A stretch of 64,000 nucleotides of DNA from Cardiobacteriaceae bacterium (GTDB taxonomy: Bacteria; Pseudomonadota; Gammaproteobacteria; Cardiobacteriales; Cardiobacteriaceae): NCBI GenBank assembly GCA_030529365.1, contig JAUMXB010000004.1:1-64000 (forward strand), given 5' to 3'. The notes beneath the pieces were generated by a model, which ran no database searches, was not told the origin of the DNA, and saw nothing but the letters and a program-made list of their open reading frames with translations. The position numbers were made by a program, and so were the translations under genes. This document shows, piece by piece, positions 30,194 through 38,478 of the stretch; position 1 is the stretch's first letter, and each line of letters starts with the position of its first letter.

Positions 30194-31613
30194 CGATATT
30201 TTGTGTTTTTGATGCGTGAACCGGAAAGGGGATGGTGGCAGGCGGGGCGGAGAGGGCACGGAGCAGGCGCTGGTATTCGCCGGATTGGGCAAGGAGCAGG
30301 TGCGCGGCCTGTTTCAGGTGATTGACGTCGTCGGGCGGCAGGAAGAAGCGGGTGGGGATGTTGAGCACTTTGTCGCGCAGCGGCGAGGGCGGCAGGTCGC
30401 GCAGGTTGAGGCTGACGAAGTACATGTGCGCGCGGGTGCCGCCCGGTTGCTGGTGACGGGTGGCGTTCCAGTTGTCGGTGACGGCGCGGAAGCGGCGCAG
30501 GGTTTCCAGCGAGTGCTGGTCGATGGGGATGTCGATCAGGGCACTGACGACGTCGCGCAGGCCGGGAACGGCGGCGCTTTTGTCGATGTCGCTGGCCATC
30601 TGGTTTTGCGCGTTGACGTTGATGATGACGATGTGGCGGATGTGTTTCTGGCGGAATTGGCGGTAGAGGACGTTTTCCGGGTAGATTTCGGTGAGGTCGA
30701 GCAGGCTGCGCAGGCCGAGGTTGTCAGTCAGGCCGCCGTCGAGGAGATGGATGTAGGGGCGTTCGCGGCTGTTTTCATAGAGGCTGAGGTTGCGGGCAAA
30801 TTCGCGGCGCGTTTCTTCCTGGAGTTTGCCGCTGTCGCTGTCGAGGGTTTGCAGGATGCGCTGCGGCAGACGGTAGCCGCAGTTGCCGCCGTGGTTGTTG
30901 AGGGTGAGCGGGCTGAAGATGATGGGGACGGCGCTGGAGGCGGCGACGGCGCGGGCAAGGCGCAGGCGGGAGAGGTCGAGGCACATGGCGTCGAAGTATT
31001 CCTGGGTGAAATCCAGGCGGTTGCCGGCGGACATGTCGGTGGCGGAGATGACGGCGAAGGGGCCTTTGCGCGATGTTTCCAGGTCGCCGAAGGTGGCTTT
31101 GCCAAAGAGGGTGGTTTCGAATTGTTCTTCGAGGAGGTCGCCACGGCCGAATTCGGGGGAGGTGAGGCGCGGCAGGTTGGCGGCGGAAAAGACCTGGCGC
31201 ACGACCTGGCGCTGGAAGTTCTGCTTGAGGAAGTGTTTTTCAAAGCGCGGGATGGTGTCGGCGCCGTGCAGGGAGTAGTAGGCGGCGAGCACGGCGCCGC
31301 CGGATACGCCGTAAACGAGGTCGATGCTGTCGGCGAGTTTGCGTTTGCGGCTGCCGAGGTGCACGGGCTGGCGGGCCAGCGCTTCGAGGACGCCGTAGCC
31401 GAGCGCTGCGGCACGGCTGCCGCCGCCGGATATCATGAGGACGATGAAGGCTTCGTCGCCGCTCTGCTGTTGCAGGCTGTTGTGCAGGCGGTAGCCCTGG
31501 CGGGTGTCGATGCGGTCGAGGGTTTCCAGCGGCTGGTATTGCACGAGGGAGCAGGCGGAAAGCATCAGCGCGGCGGCAAGGGCGGGCAGGTGTTTCAGGC
31601 GGCGAACGGGCAT
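30186..31613 (-). CDS. Patatin-like phospholipase, predicted lipoprotein
   Basis: This 475-aa protein has a signal sequence ending in the lipobox LSAC (Cys21), so it should be anchored in the outer or inner membrane. The patatin domain has an oxyanion-hole GGGSRAAALGYG near residue 64, the nucleophile Ser in GVSGG near 103, and the catalytic Asp in LDGGLTDN near 288. It is expected to hydrolyse acyl lipids. It is probably monocistronic, with palindromic elements on both sides. Its TAG stop is the AAAAATAG of element copy 8. Confidence 0.92.
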   Translation of the reverse strand: MPVRRLKHLPALAAALMLSACSLVQYQPLETLDRIDTRQGYRLHNSLQQQSGDEAFIVLMISGGGSRAAALGYGVLEALARQPVHLGSRKRKLADSIDLVYGVSGGAVLAAYYSLHGADTIPRFEKHFLKQNFQRQVVRQVFSAANLPRLTSPEFGRGDLLEEQFETTLFGKATFGDLETSRKGPFAVISATDMSAGNRLDFTQEYFDAMCLDLSRLRLARAVAASSAVPIIFSPLTLNNHGGNCGYRLPQRILQTLDSDSGKLQEETRREFARNLSLYENSRERPYIHLLDGGLTDNLGLRSLLDLTEIYPENVLYRQFRQKHIRHIVIINVNAQNQMASDIDKSAAVPGLRDVVSALIDIPIDQHSLETLRRFRAVTDNWNATRHQQPGGTRAHMYFVSLNLRDLPPSPLRDKVLNIPTRFFLPPDDVNHLKQAAHLLLAQSGEYQRLLRALSAPPATIPFPVHASKTQNIEK

Positions 31614-31640
31614 GGTTTTGCGGGGGTTGCAATGATGGTG

Positions 31641-31691
31641 TGTTTTTCTCGCGAGAAGCGCTTATTTATGAGAAAAACAGGCTATTTTTTC
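31641..31691. repeat. Composite palindromic element, copy 9 (truncated)
   Basis: There is one K box (31656-31663) with a partial S box to its left (TTTTCTCGCGAG) and a right part TGAGAAAAACAGGCTATTTTTTC. The second K box is missing. It lies between the patatin gene and ispB. Confidence 0.8.
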
Positions 31692-31708
31692 TTTTTATGT
31701 GAGAATTT

Positions 31709-32677
31709 TCATGATTTCCGGTCAGCGGCCAGGTGCGCGAGGGTGGCAAGCGCCTGTTTGTAGGGGCTGTCAGGGAAGACGGTGAGGCAGTCCACGGCTT
31801 CGGCGGCAAGGCGCAGGGCGGCTTCGCGGCTGTAGGCGAGGGCGTCGGTGCTTTCCAGCATGTGGCGCACTTCGTCGATGGCGTCGCGCTCGCCCTGTTC
31901 GATGATTTGCCGCAGGCGCGCTTTTCTTTCCGGGGCAAGCTGGCTTTGCGCGCGGATGAGGGGGAGGGTGGGCTTGCCTTCGGCGAGGTCGTCGCCAAGG
32001 GCCTTGCCGATGGTTTGCGCGTCGCCCATGTAGTCGAGGAGGTCGTCCATGATCTGGAAGGCCATGCCGAGTTTTTTACCATAGTTGGCAAGGGCTTGCA
32101 CTTTTTCCGCGCTGACGCCGGCAAACAGGCCGGCAACCTCGCAGCCGGCGGAGAAGAGGACGGCGGTTTTCAGTTCGATGACGCGGTAGTAGCGCGTTTC
32201 ATCGACGTCGGGGTCGTGCATGTTGGAGAGCTGCATGACTTCACCGGCGGCCACCTGGTTGGTGGCGTCGGACATGACTTGCAGGACGGCGAGGTTGCCG
32301 GTGCGCACCATGAGCTGGAAGGCGCGGGTATAGAGGAAATCGCCGACGAGGACGCTGGCGGCGTTGCCAAAGGCGACGTTGGCCGAGGGCTGGCCGCGGC
32401 GCATGGCGGATTCATCGACGACGTCGTCGTGCAGCAGGGTGGCGCTGTGGATGAATTCGATGAATGCGGCGGCGGTGATGTCGTTGTCGCCTTCGTAGGC
32501 GCAGGCACCGGCGGAAAGCAGCACGAGCAGGGGACGGAAGCGCTTGCCCTTGCTGCCGAGCGCATAGGCCATGACGAGTTCGGCGAGCGGCACTTCGCTG
32601 GCGATTTCGGCGTGCATGAGCGCTTCGCTGCGCTGCATCCGTGTGGCAACCAGCGCCTGAATGTCGGATAGCGTCAT
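31709..32677 (-). CDS. ispB: Octaprenyl diphosphate synthase
   Basis: This 322-aa trans-prenyltransferase makes the side chain of ubiquinone/menaquinone. GSKGKRFRP near residue 41, the first aspartate-rich motif LLHDDVVDES near 81 and the second, MDDLLDYMGD, near 214 are intact. Chain length cannot be read reliably from sequence, so octaprenyl is inferred from similarity to IspB. It is flanked by palindromic elements 9 and 10. Confidence 0.94.
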   Translation of the reverse strand: MTLSDIQALVATRMQRSEALMHAEIASEVPLAELVMAYALGSKGKRFRPLLVLLSAGACAYEGDNDITAAAFIEFIHSATLLHDDVVDESAMRRGQPSANVAFGNAASVLVGDFLYTRAFQLMVRTGNLAVLQVMSDATNQVAAGEVMQLSNMHDPDVDETRYYRVIELKTAVLFSAGCEVAGLFAGVSAEKVQALANYGKKLGMAFQIMDDLLDYMGDAQTIGKALGDDLAEGKPTLPLIRAQSQLAPERKARLRQIIEQGERDAIDEVRHMLESTDALAYSREAALRLAAEAVDCLTVFPDSPYKQALATLAHLAADRKS

Positions 32678-32867
32678 TTGTTACTCCACGGTAACCCGGA
32701 AAAGGGCGCTATTGTATAGCGGAGGCCGGTGGCTTGCCAGATGTGGCGGGCGAACGATGGGAGAAGGGCGGTTGTCTGCGGCGTTCGTGTTTGGGGAGCG
32801 GAGGTTGCGGGCAATGTTCCTGCAATGGCTGTGCGATGATGGGCTGAAGCCTGTTGAACAGTTTTTG

Positions 32868-32953
32868 GTGAGAAATTTTCTCACGATTAAGCGCTTATAA
32901 CGAGAAAATTTCTCATGATAAGCGCTTGTTGATGGTAAAAAATGACTATTTTT
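32868..32953. repeat. Composite palindromic element, copy 10 (reverse)
   Basis: An S box, a K box (32889-32896), an S box, a K box (32920-32927; 31 bp apart) and the mirrored AT arm GGTAAAAAATGACTATTTTT are all well kept. It lies between ispB and the HerA-like gene. Confidence 0.95.
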
Positions 32954-32973
32954 GGTGTTTTTATGAATGCCTG

Positions 32974-35316
32974 TTATCCCAGCGGCTGGTAGCCGAGCGC
33001 GAGGAAGCGGATGTCGATGTCGCTGGCTTTGACGGCGATTTGCTTTTCCGTGAGTTCCAGGGTTTGCGGGTCGAACTGCTCACGCAGGGTTTGCAGTTCG
33101 GCGGCGAGTTCCGCTTCGAGTTGGGCGATTTGTTCGGCGATGAGCTGTTCCTTGGCGGCGGCAGCGGCGATGTCCTGCCGCTCTTTTTGCACTTTGGCGG
33201 CGCTTTTGATGGCGCTTTGCGCTTTGCCGATATTGCTGGTGCTCATGACTTTGCGTCCGCCAAAGGCGCCGAGGATGGCGCCGCCGATGGCGAGCCCGGC
33301 TTGCAGCAGGCTTTGCGAGCTTTGCGCCTGTTCGCGTGCGGTGGCGCTTTGTGCGGCGAGTTGCTGTTTGTCGAGCGCGGTTTGCTTTTTCGCGTATTTC
33401 ATGCGCAGCGCGGCCATGGCAGCGTCGCGTTTTTCATGGGCGGCGGTGGTGAGACGCGCGCGGAAGGCGGTTTCGCTTTCGCCGGGTTCGCTGTAGAGGT
33501 CGAGCGCTTTGCTGTGATAGACGGCGACGGTCTGGTTTTGCCGGAGCCAGGTGGCGAGCGCTTTTTCCCAGGCTTTCCATTGCGCGGCATCCTGTACGCT
33601 CACCGGCGCGGGATGATGCTGGCAGGGCTGGTGCGGCGCGTTTTGCAGTTGGGCAAGGGTGAGGGGGCTCGGGGAGGATTGGCTCCAGTCGGGGGCGTCG
33701 CCGTCAAAGGGGCATTGCAGGAGGAGGGTTTGTTCGCTGCGCGCGCCGGATTTGCTGTCGCTGAAGTGGAGGCGGGCGGCGGCGATGGCAAGCGGGTAGT
33801 AGTGGGTGGTGGCGCTTGCCTGCGCGCTCGGGAAGTAGTAGCGCGCGATGCCGTTGGGGAGGATGGGCGGGCGGCTGTCGTGGCCGTTGTCGGCGCTGGC
33901 AACGGGAGCGCTGGCGCGGCGCGGGTTGCTGGCGGTGAGGGCGCGGGTGTGTTCGCGGCTCAGGGGGCCTGCGAGGTAGCTCATGGCAAAGCGGGTTTTG
34001 AAGAGGCAGGGCGCTTTTTCGTGGATGTTGTGCAGCAAAAATAGGCGTTTGTCGATGCGGTCGAACCATGTGTCGAGTTCGGCGCGATCAAGCCCCTGGG
34101 CGCTGGCGCTGGTGAGGCCGTCGGCGACGCGGGCGCGATCCTGCGCGGTTTGCAGGCGGCCGATGAGCCAGGTGCCGGCGTTCGATAAGGCTTTGTAGTC
34201 GAGATCGACGGGGTTTTGCGTGGAGAGGACGAGGCCGAGGCCGAAGGCGCGCGCCTGTTTTAAAAGGGTGAGGAGCGGTTTTTTGCTCGGCGGGTTGGCG
34301 GAAGGCGGCAAATAGCCGAAGAGTTCGTCCATGTAGAGGATGGCGCGCAGGGTGCTGCTGCCGCTTTGCCGCCGCATCCAGCTGATGAGGTTGCCGAGAA
34401 GGAGGGTGACGAAGAACATGCGCTCAGCGTCGGAGAGGTGCGAGATGTTGAGGACGCTGGTTTGCGCGCGGTTGTCGGCATCATAGAAGAGCTGCTGGCA
34501 ATCGAGCGGCGCGCCCTGGCGCCAGGCGGCAAAGGAGGGCGAGGCAAGGAGGGCGTTCAGGCCCATCGCGAGCTTGTCGCGCGATTTGGGCGGGAAGACT
34601 TGCGCGACGGGGAGCACGCCGATGCGCTCGAAGGGCGGCTGGTTGATGCCCTGGATGAGGGCGGCGAGGTCGAGGTCTTCGTTGTGATCCCAGTAGTGTT
34701 TCAAAAGATGCGAGAGGAAGATGTGCGCAGGGCCAAGCGCTTCGCTGTCTTCGCCGATCAGCGCCAAAAGGGCACCGGCAGTGGCATCGAGATAGTCGGC
34801 ATAGCTTTGCGCGTCTTCACGGATGGCGAGATCGGGGGCGGTGAGGTTGGCAAGGAGCGAGAGGGGGATGCCGTAGTCGGCACCCGGGGTGTAGAGGTGC
34901 ACGGGGTTGGCGTTTTTGAGCGTTTGCTGGCGCGCGGCGCTTTGCCCGCTGCCATCAATGCCCTGTGCCCATTTTTGCGCGGTGTTTTCCGCCCAGCTTT
35001 GCGCGCTGTCGCCGCTTTGCCGCAGGGCGGCTTCGTCGGCATAAGGGAGGAAATCTTCGGGGCGGCGCGCGGGGAAGTTGAGCGCGAGGTTGCCCAGATC
35101 GCCCTTGGGATCGATGGCGATGACGGGGATGTTGTCGAGCGCGGCTTCTTCGAGCAGGCTGATGCCGAGGCCGGTTTTGCCGGAGCCGGTCATGCCGATG
35201 ATGACGGCGTGGGTGGTGAGGTCGGCGGCGTCGTATAAAACGGGCACGCCGTCGTTGGGCAGGATTTCCGTGCCGAGGTAGAACTGGCCGATGTTTTCGG
35301 GGATGGTGATGGTCAT
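32974..35316 (-). CDS. HerA/DUF853-family ATPase (YjgR-like)
   Basis: This 780-aa predicted cytoplasmic ATPase has Walker A GMTGSGKTGLG near residue 41, a Walker B ILYMDELFGYLPP near 317, and LVLSTQNPVDLDYKAL following. It belongs to the DUF87/DUF853 HerA-like group. Residues from about 600 on are Ala/Gln/Glu-rich coiled coil, with a short hydrophobic patch (GLAIGGAILGAFGG). I start at 35316 (MTITIPENIGQFYLG); the longer frame is a GC-rich extension over the neighbouring gap. Its role is unknown; HerA relatives pump or thread DNA or act in defence. Confidence 0.88.
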   Translation of the reverse strand: MTITIPENIGQFYLGTEILPNDGVPVLYDAADLTTHAVIIGMTGSGKTGLGISLLEEAALDNIPVIAIDPKGDLGNLALNFPARRPEDFLPYADEAALRQSGDSAQSWAENTAQKWAQGIDGSGQSAARQQTLKNANPVHLYTPGADYGIPLSLLANLTAPDLAIREDAQSYADYLDATAGALLALIGEDSEALGPAHIFLSHLLKHYWDHNEDLDLAALIQGINQPPFERIGVLPVAQVFPPKSRDKLAMGLNALLASPSFAAWRQGAPLDCQQLFYDADNRAQTSVLNISHLSDAERMFFVTLLLGNLISWMRRQSGSSTLRAILYMDELFGYLPPSANPPSKKPLLTLLKQARAFGLGLVLSTQNPVDLDYKALSNAGTWLIGRLQTAQDRARVADGLTSASAQGLDRAELDTWFDRIDKRLFLLHNIHEKAPCLFKTRFAMSYLAGPLSREHTRALTASNPRRASAPVASADNGHDSRPPILPNGIARYYFPSAQASATTHYYPLAIAAARLHFSDSKSGARSEQTLLLQCPFDGDAPDWSQSSPSPLTLAQLQNAPHQPCQHHPAPVSVQDAAQWKAWEKALATWLRQNQTVAVYHSKALDLYSEPGESETAFRARLTTAAHEKRDAAMAALRMKYAKKQTALDKQQLAAQSATAREQAQSSQSLLQAGLAIGGAILGAFGGRKVMSTSNIGKAQSAIKSAAKVQKERQDIAAAAAKEQLIAEQIAQLEAELAAELQTLREQFDPQTLELTEKQIAVKASDIDIRFLALGYQPLG

Positions 35317-35354
35317 GGCAGGGCTCCGGTTGCGGGATGGGGGCATTGTAGCGC

Positions 35355-36353
35355 CTAAAGCGCTTCTTTCAGCACGATAAAGTGCTCGATCAGGCGGATG
35401 ATGAGTTCCTTTTGCGCGGGATCGCTTTCGGCAACGAGCAGGGCAAGGGCGACGAGGGTGTTGTCGTTGACGAGTTGCTCGACGGGTTTGGCGAGGAGAT
35501 GGGCATTCAGGCGCAGATACCACAAGAAGAGAAAGGCGCCGCTGCGCTTGTTGCCGTCGGCAAAGGGATGGTTTTTGATGACGAAATAGAGGAGATGCGC
35601 GGCGCGCGCAGCGATGTTGGGATAGAAAAGTTCATCGCCGAAGCCTTGCTCGATGGTGGCGAGCGCGGAGGCGAGGCCGTCGCCGCGCAATTGGCCGAAG
35701 AGAGCGGTGGCTTCGCCCTTGGCGATGAGCGCGGCTTTCAGTTCGGCAATGGCGGCTGCGACGGCAGCGGGTTCGAGGGCGCGCATGTCGTGCTGCCGTG
35801 CGGATTGCGCGGCAAGGCTTTGTTCATCATAGGCTTGCAGCAGGCTCCAGCTTTTCGCGTATTCCTGGACGACGGCAAGCACAGCGGCGCCATCGGCCGT
35901 GATGCCGGTCTGGTTGTGCAGGGTGCGGCCGAGGAGGTCGAGCACTTGCGAGAATTCGATGCCACGCTCGCGCAGGCGCTGTTCGTGCAGGGTGTAGCCG
36001 TCAACGAGATGCTGCTTCAGGGTGCGGGTGGCCCATTGGCGGAATTGCGTGGCGCGCCTGGAGCTGATGCGGTAGCCCACGGAAATGATGGCGTCGAGGT
36101 TGTAGTGTTTTATCAATCGTTTGACTTGTCTTGAGCCTTCGGTGCGAACTATCGAGTAATCCTCGACAGTTGCCGCTTCGCTCAATTCCGCTTCGCGATA
36201 GATGTTTTTCAGGTGCAGGCTGATGTTGTCCACGCTGGTATCAAACAGCAGGGCCATCTGCGCCTGGGTGAGCCAGACGGTGTCGTGGTCGAGCGAGACT
36301 TGCAGGCGGATGTTGCCGTCTTGCGTGGTGTAGATTTCGATGGGGTGGTTCAT
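35355..36353 (-). CDS. RhuM-like/Fic domain fusion protein
   Basis: This 332-aa protein joins an N-terminal RhuM (virulence-associated) domain (residues 1-160; DTVWLTQAQMALLFDTS, VGYRISSRRATQFRQWA) to a C-terminal Fic/Doc domain. The Fic motif is HPFADGNKRSG near residue 267: the catalytic His and DGN are as in AMP-transferring Fic enzymes. The second Arg of HxFx(D/E)GNxRxxR is missing, and KR resembles Doc. It could be a toxin or a signalling transferase. I see no separate antitoxin gene; an inhibitory helix could be internal. A palindromic element lies upstream. Confidence 0.88.
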   Translation of the reverse strand: MNHPIEIYTTQDGNIRLQVSLDHDTVWLTQAQMALLFDTSVDNISLHLKNIYREAELSEAATVEDYSIVRTEGSRQVKRLIKHYNLDAIISVGYRISSRRATQFRQWATRTLKQHLVDGYTLHEQRLRERGIEFSQVLDLLGRTLHNQTGITADGAAVLAVVQEYAKSWSLLQAYDEQSLAAQSARQHDMRALEPAAVAAAIAELKAALIAKGEATALFGQLRGDGLASALATIEQGFGDELFYPNIAARAAHLLYFVIKNHPFADGNKRSGAFLFLWYLRLNAHLLAKPVEQLVNDNTLVALALLVAESDPAQKELIIRLIEHFIVLKEAL

Positions 36354-36387
36354 GTGGTTGTCCTGTTTTTCATCTCATTTCCTTGTT

Positions 36388-36467
36388 AAAAATAGTCATT
36401 TTTTACCATACATAAGCGCTTATGATAAGAAATTTTATCGCCATAAGCGCTTTATGTTGAGATTGCC
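36388..36467. repeat. Composite palindromic element, copy 11
   Basis: The AT arm AAAAATAGTCATTTTTTACC, K boxes at 36414-36421 and 36445-36452 (31 bp apart), and a degraded right end (GTTGAGATTGCC) are present. It lies between the RhuM-Fic gene and the small gene downstream of serB. Confidence 0.93.
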
Positions 36468-36468
36468 A

Positions 36469-36600
36469 TCATTCTGTTGGTTCTTCGCTTTCCTGCCAGG
36501 CGTCGCGGATGATTTTTTCCTGCTGTTTGCGCGCGCGTTTGTGCGGGATGTGCGCGGTTTTCAGCTGTTTGCCTGAGGTTTTTTTATGTTCTCTCTCCAT
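36469..36600 (-). CDS. Small basic protein overlapping serB end
   Basis: This is a 43-aa frame, MEREHKKTSGKQLKTAHIPH..., ending QESEEPTE. It starts at an ATG (36600) inside the last codons of serB, in another frame, and overlaps serB by 17 bp, so it could be translated by coupling. Residues are strongly charged: basic first, acidic last. It stops one base before the palindromic element. I do not recognise a family; conservation in relatives would decide whether it is real. Confidence 0.45.
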   Translation of the reverse strand: MEREHKKTSGKQLKTAHIPHKRARKQQEKIIRDAWQESEEPTE

Positions 36601-37258
36601 GCAGCAGGGGCAGCAACGCGCGCAGGTCGTTGTCTGCCACAAAGACATCCGCCTGTTTGCGCACGGCGTCGCGCACGATGACGCCGCCGTAGCCGATTAC
36701 GGCATCGGCAGCGCCTTCAGCGCGGGCGGCGATGTCGCTCATGCCGTCGCCGACCATGACGACTTGTTTGAATCCGTGCCGCTTTTTCCAGGCGGCGATC
36801 ACTTCCGCCTTGCCGTGCGCGGTGGCGAGCGGATGCGCGGGCAGACCCAGATAGTCGCCGTTGCCGTCGAATTCGAGAGGGACGGCGAAGACGTTTTCTT
36901 CGGCAATGCCCAAGGCATGGGCAAGCGGCAGGATGGCATCGATGAGGCCGCCGCTGACGATGGCAACGGCCACACCGCGCGCTTGCAGGGCGGCAATGGT
37001 TTCGCGCGCGCCGGGTACGATGGTCGCGAGATATTCGCGGGCGATGTGCGCAAGATCTGCGCGTTTGGGGCGGATGAGGTCGAGGCGCTTGCCATAGACG
37101 GCTTCGAGGGGAATGTCGCCGTTCATGGCCTGGTCGGTGAGGCTTGCGACTTCTTCGCGCACGCCGGCAAGGGCGGCGAGTTCGTCGATGCCTTCGAGGC
37201 TGGAAAGGGTGGAATCGCAATCGAATGCGACGGCATCGGGGATGAATTTCAGCGCCAT
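36584..37258 (-). CDS. serB: Phosphoserine phosphatase-like HAD hydrolase
   Basis: This 224-aa HAD-superfamily phosphatase is expected to make serine from phosphoserine. Motif I FDCDSTLS (residues 13-20), the SGG of motif II near residue 103, the Lys in HGKAEVIAAW, and GDGMSDIAA of motif IV are present. The start at 37258 (MALKFIPDAVAFDCDST) has GGAG eight bases upstream. It lacks the N-terminal ACT domain of some SerB proteins. It is divergent from trmA with a 51-bp gap. Confidence 0.88.
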   Translation of the reverse strand: MALKFIPDAVAFDCDSTLSSLEGIDELAALAGVREEVASLTDQAMNGDIPLEAVYGKRLDLIRPKRADLAHIAREYLATIVPGARETIAALQARGVAVAIVSGGLIDAILPLAHALGIAEENVFAVPLEFDGNGDYLGLPAHPLATAHGKAEVIAAWKKRHGFKQVVMVGDGMSDIAARAEGAADAVIGYGGVIVRDAVRKQADVFVADNDLRALLPLLHGERT

Positions 37259-37309
37259 GGCAGCTCCAGGTAGGGGATAATGGGGGCATGTTAGGAAATG
37301 TATGGATGT

Positions 37310-38395
37310 ATGACAACGTATCCCCAGCAGCTTGAGGGCAAGGTGGCGCGCCTGGCCGCTTTGCTCGCGCCGTTTGCCGCGCCGGACATGCAGGTTTTTT
37401 CTTCTGATCCCGAAGGTTATCGTTTGCGCGCCGAATTTCGCCTTTGGCACGATGAAGGCGGCCTGCATTATGTGATGGTCGCGCCGGGGCAGCGCGCCTC
37501 TGCCGCAACCATCCAGAAAATCACGCAATTGCCGATTGCCGCGCCCGCCATCAACGCGCTGATGCCGCGTTTGCTTGCTGCATTGCAGGCAGATGCGGCA
37601 TTGCATCGCAAGCTGTTTCAATGCGAGTTTTTAAGTACGCTCTCGGGCGATATGCTGGTCAGCCTGATTTATCACCGCCGTCTCGATGAGACATGGCAGC
37701 AAAAAGCACAAGCGCTTTCTGATGCGTTGGGCATTGCCGTGATCGGCCGTTCGCGCGGGCAGAAAATCGTGATTGGCCGGGATTATGTGCAGGAAACGCT
37801 GGCAGTTGGCGGGCGCGACTGGCATTACCGCCAGTACGAAGGCGCGTTCACCCAGCCGAACGGCAGAATGTGCGAAAAGATGCTTGCCTGGGCGTGCGCG
37901 CAGGCAAGCGAGGACGGGCGCGATTTGCTCGAACTCTATGCGGGCAACGGCAATTTCACCTTGCCGCTGTCGCGCCATTTCCGCAAAGTGCTCGCCACTG
38001 AAATCAGCAAATCGGGTGTGCGCGCGCTGCGCGAAAACGTGGCGACCAACGGCATCGACAACATCCGTCTCGCGCGTCTCTCCGCCGAGGAATTCAGCGA
38101 GGCTTGGCGCGGCGTGCGCGAATTCCAGCGCCTGAAGCAGGATGGCATCAGCCTTGGCGATTATGATTTTTCCACCGTGTTCGTCGATCCGCCACGCGCC
38201 GGGATCGATGATGCCACCCTCGCCATGATGCAACGCTTTGATCGCATCATGTATATTTCCTGCAACCCGCAGACGCTTGCCGACAATCTGGCAACGCTCA
38301 CGCAAACGCACCGCATCGCTGCCTGCGCGCTTTTCGATCAATTTCCGGGCACGGAGCATATTGAAAGCGGCGTATCATTGGAGCGCAAAAAATAG
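37310..38395 (+). CDS. trmA: tRNA (uracil-5-)-methyltransferase TrmA
   Basis: This 361-aa SAM-dependent enzyme makes 5-methyluridine at position 54 of tRNA. The SAM-binding motif is LLELYAGNGNFTLPL near residue 210. FVDPPRAG, the nucleophilic Cys in YISCNPQTLA, and FPGTEHIESG with the general-base Glu are at the C-terminus. The ATG at 37310 (MTTYPQQLEGKV) gives the family-like start; an in-frame ATG at 37298 is also possible. Its TAG stop is the AAAAATAG motif of element copy 12. Confidence 0.95.
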   Translation: MTTYPQQLEGKVARLAALLAPFAAPDMQVFSSDPEGYRLRAEFRLWHDEGGLHYVMVAPGQRASAATIQKITQLPIAAPAINALMPRLLAALQADAALHRKLFQCEFLSTLSGDMLVSLIYHRRLDETWQQKAQALSDALGIAVIGRSRGQKIVIGRDYVQETLAVGGRDWHYRQYEGAFTQPNGRMCEKMLAWACAQASEDGRDLLELYAGNGNFTLPLSRHFRKVLATEISKSGVRALRENVATNGIDNIRLARLSAEEFSEAWRGVREFQRLKQDGISLGDYDFSTVFVDPPRAGIDDATLAMMQRFDRIMYISCNPQTLADNLATLTQTHRIAACALFDQFPGTEHIESGVSLERKK

Positions 38396-38475
38396 CGATT
38401 TTTTACCATAATTAAGCGCTTATATTGAGAAAATTTCTCACGATAAGCGCTTATTGGTGAGAAAAAACGACTATC
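38388..38475. repeat. Composite palindromic element, copy 12
   Basis: The AT arm AAAAATAGCGATTTTTTACC overlaps the trmA stop, the K boxes are at 38414-38421 and 38445-38452 (31 bp apart), and the right end is GGTGAGAAAAAACGACTAT. It lies between two convergent genes. Confidence 0.95.
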
Positions 38476-38478
38476 CCA

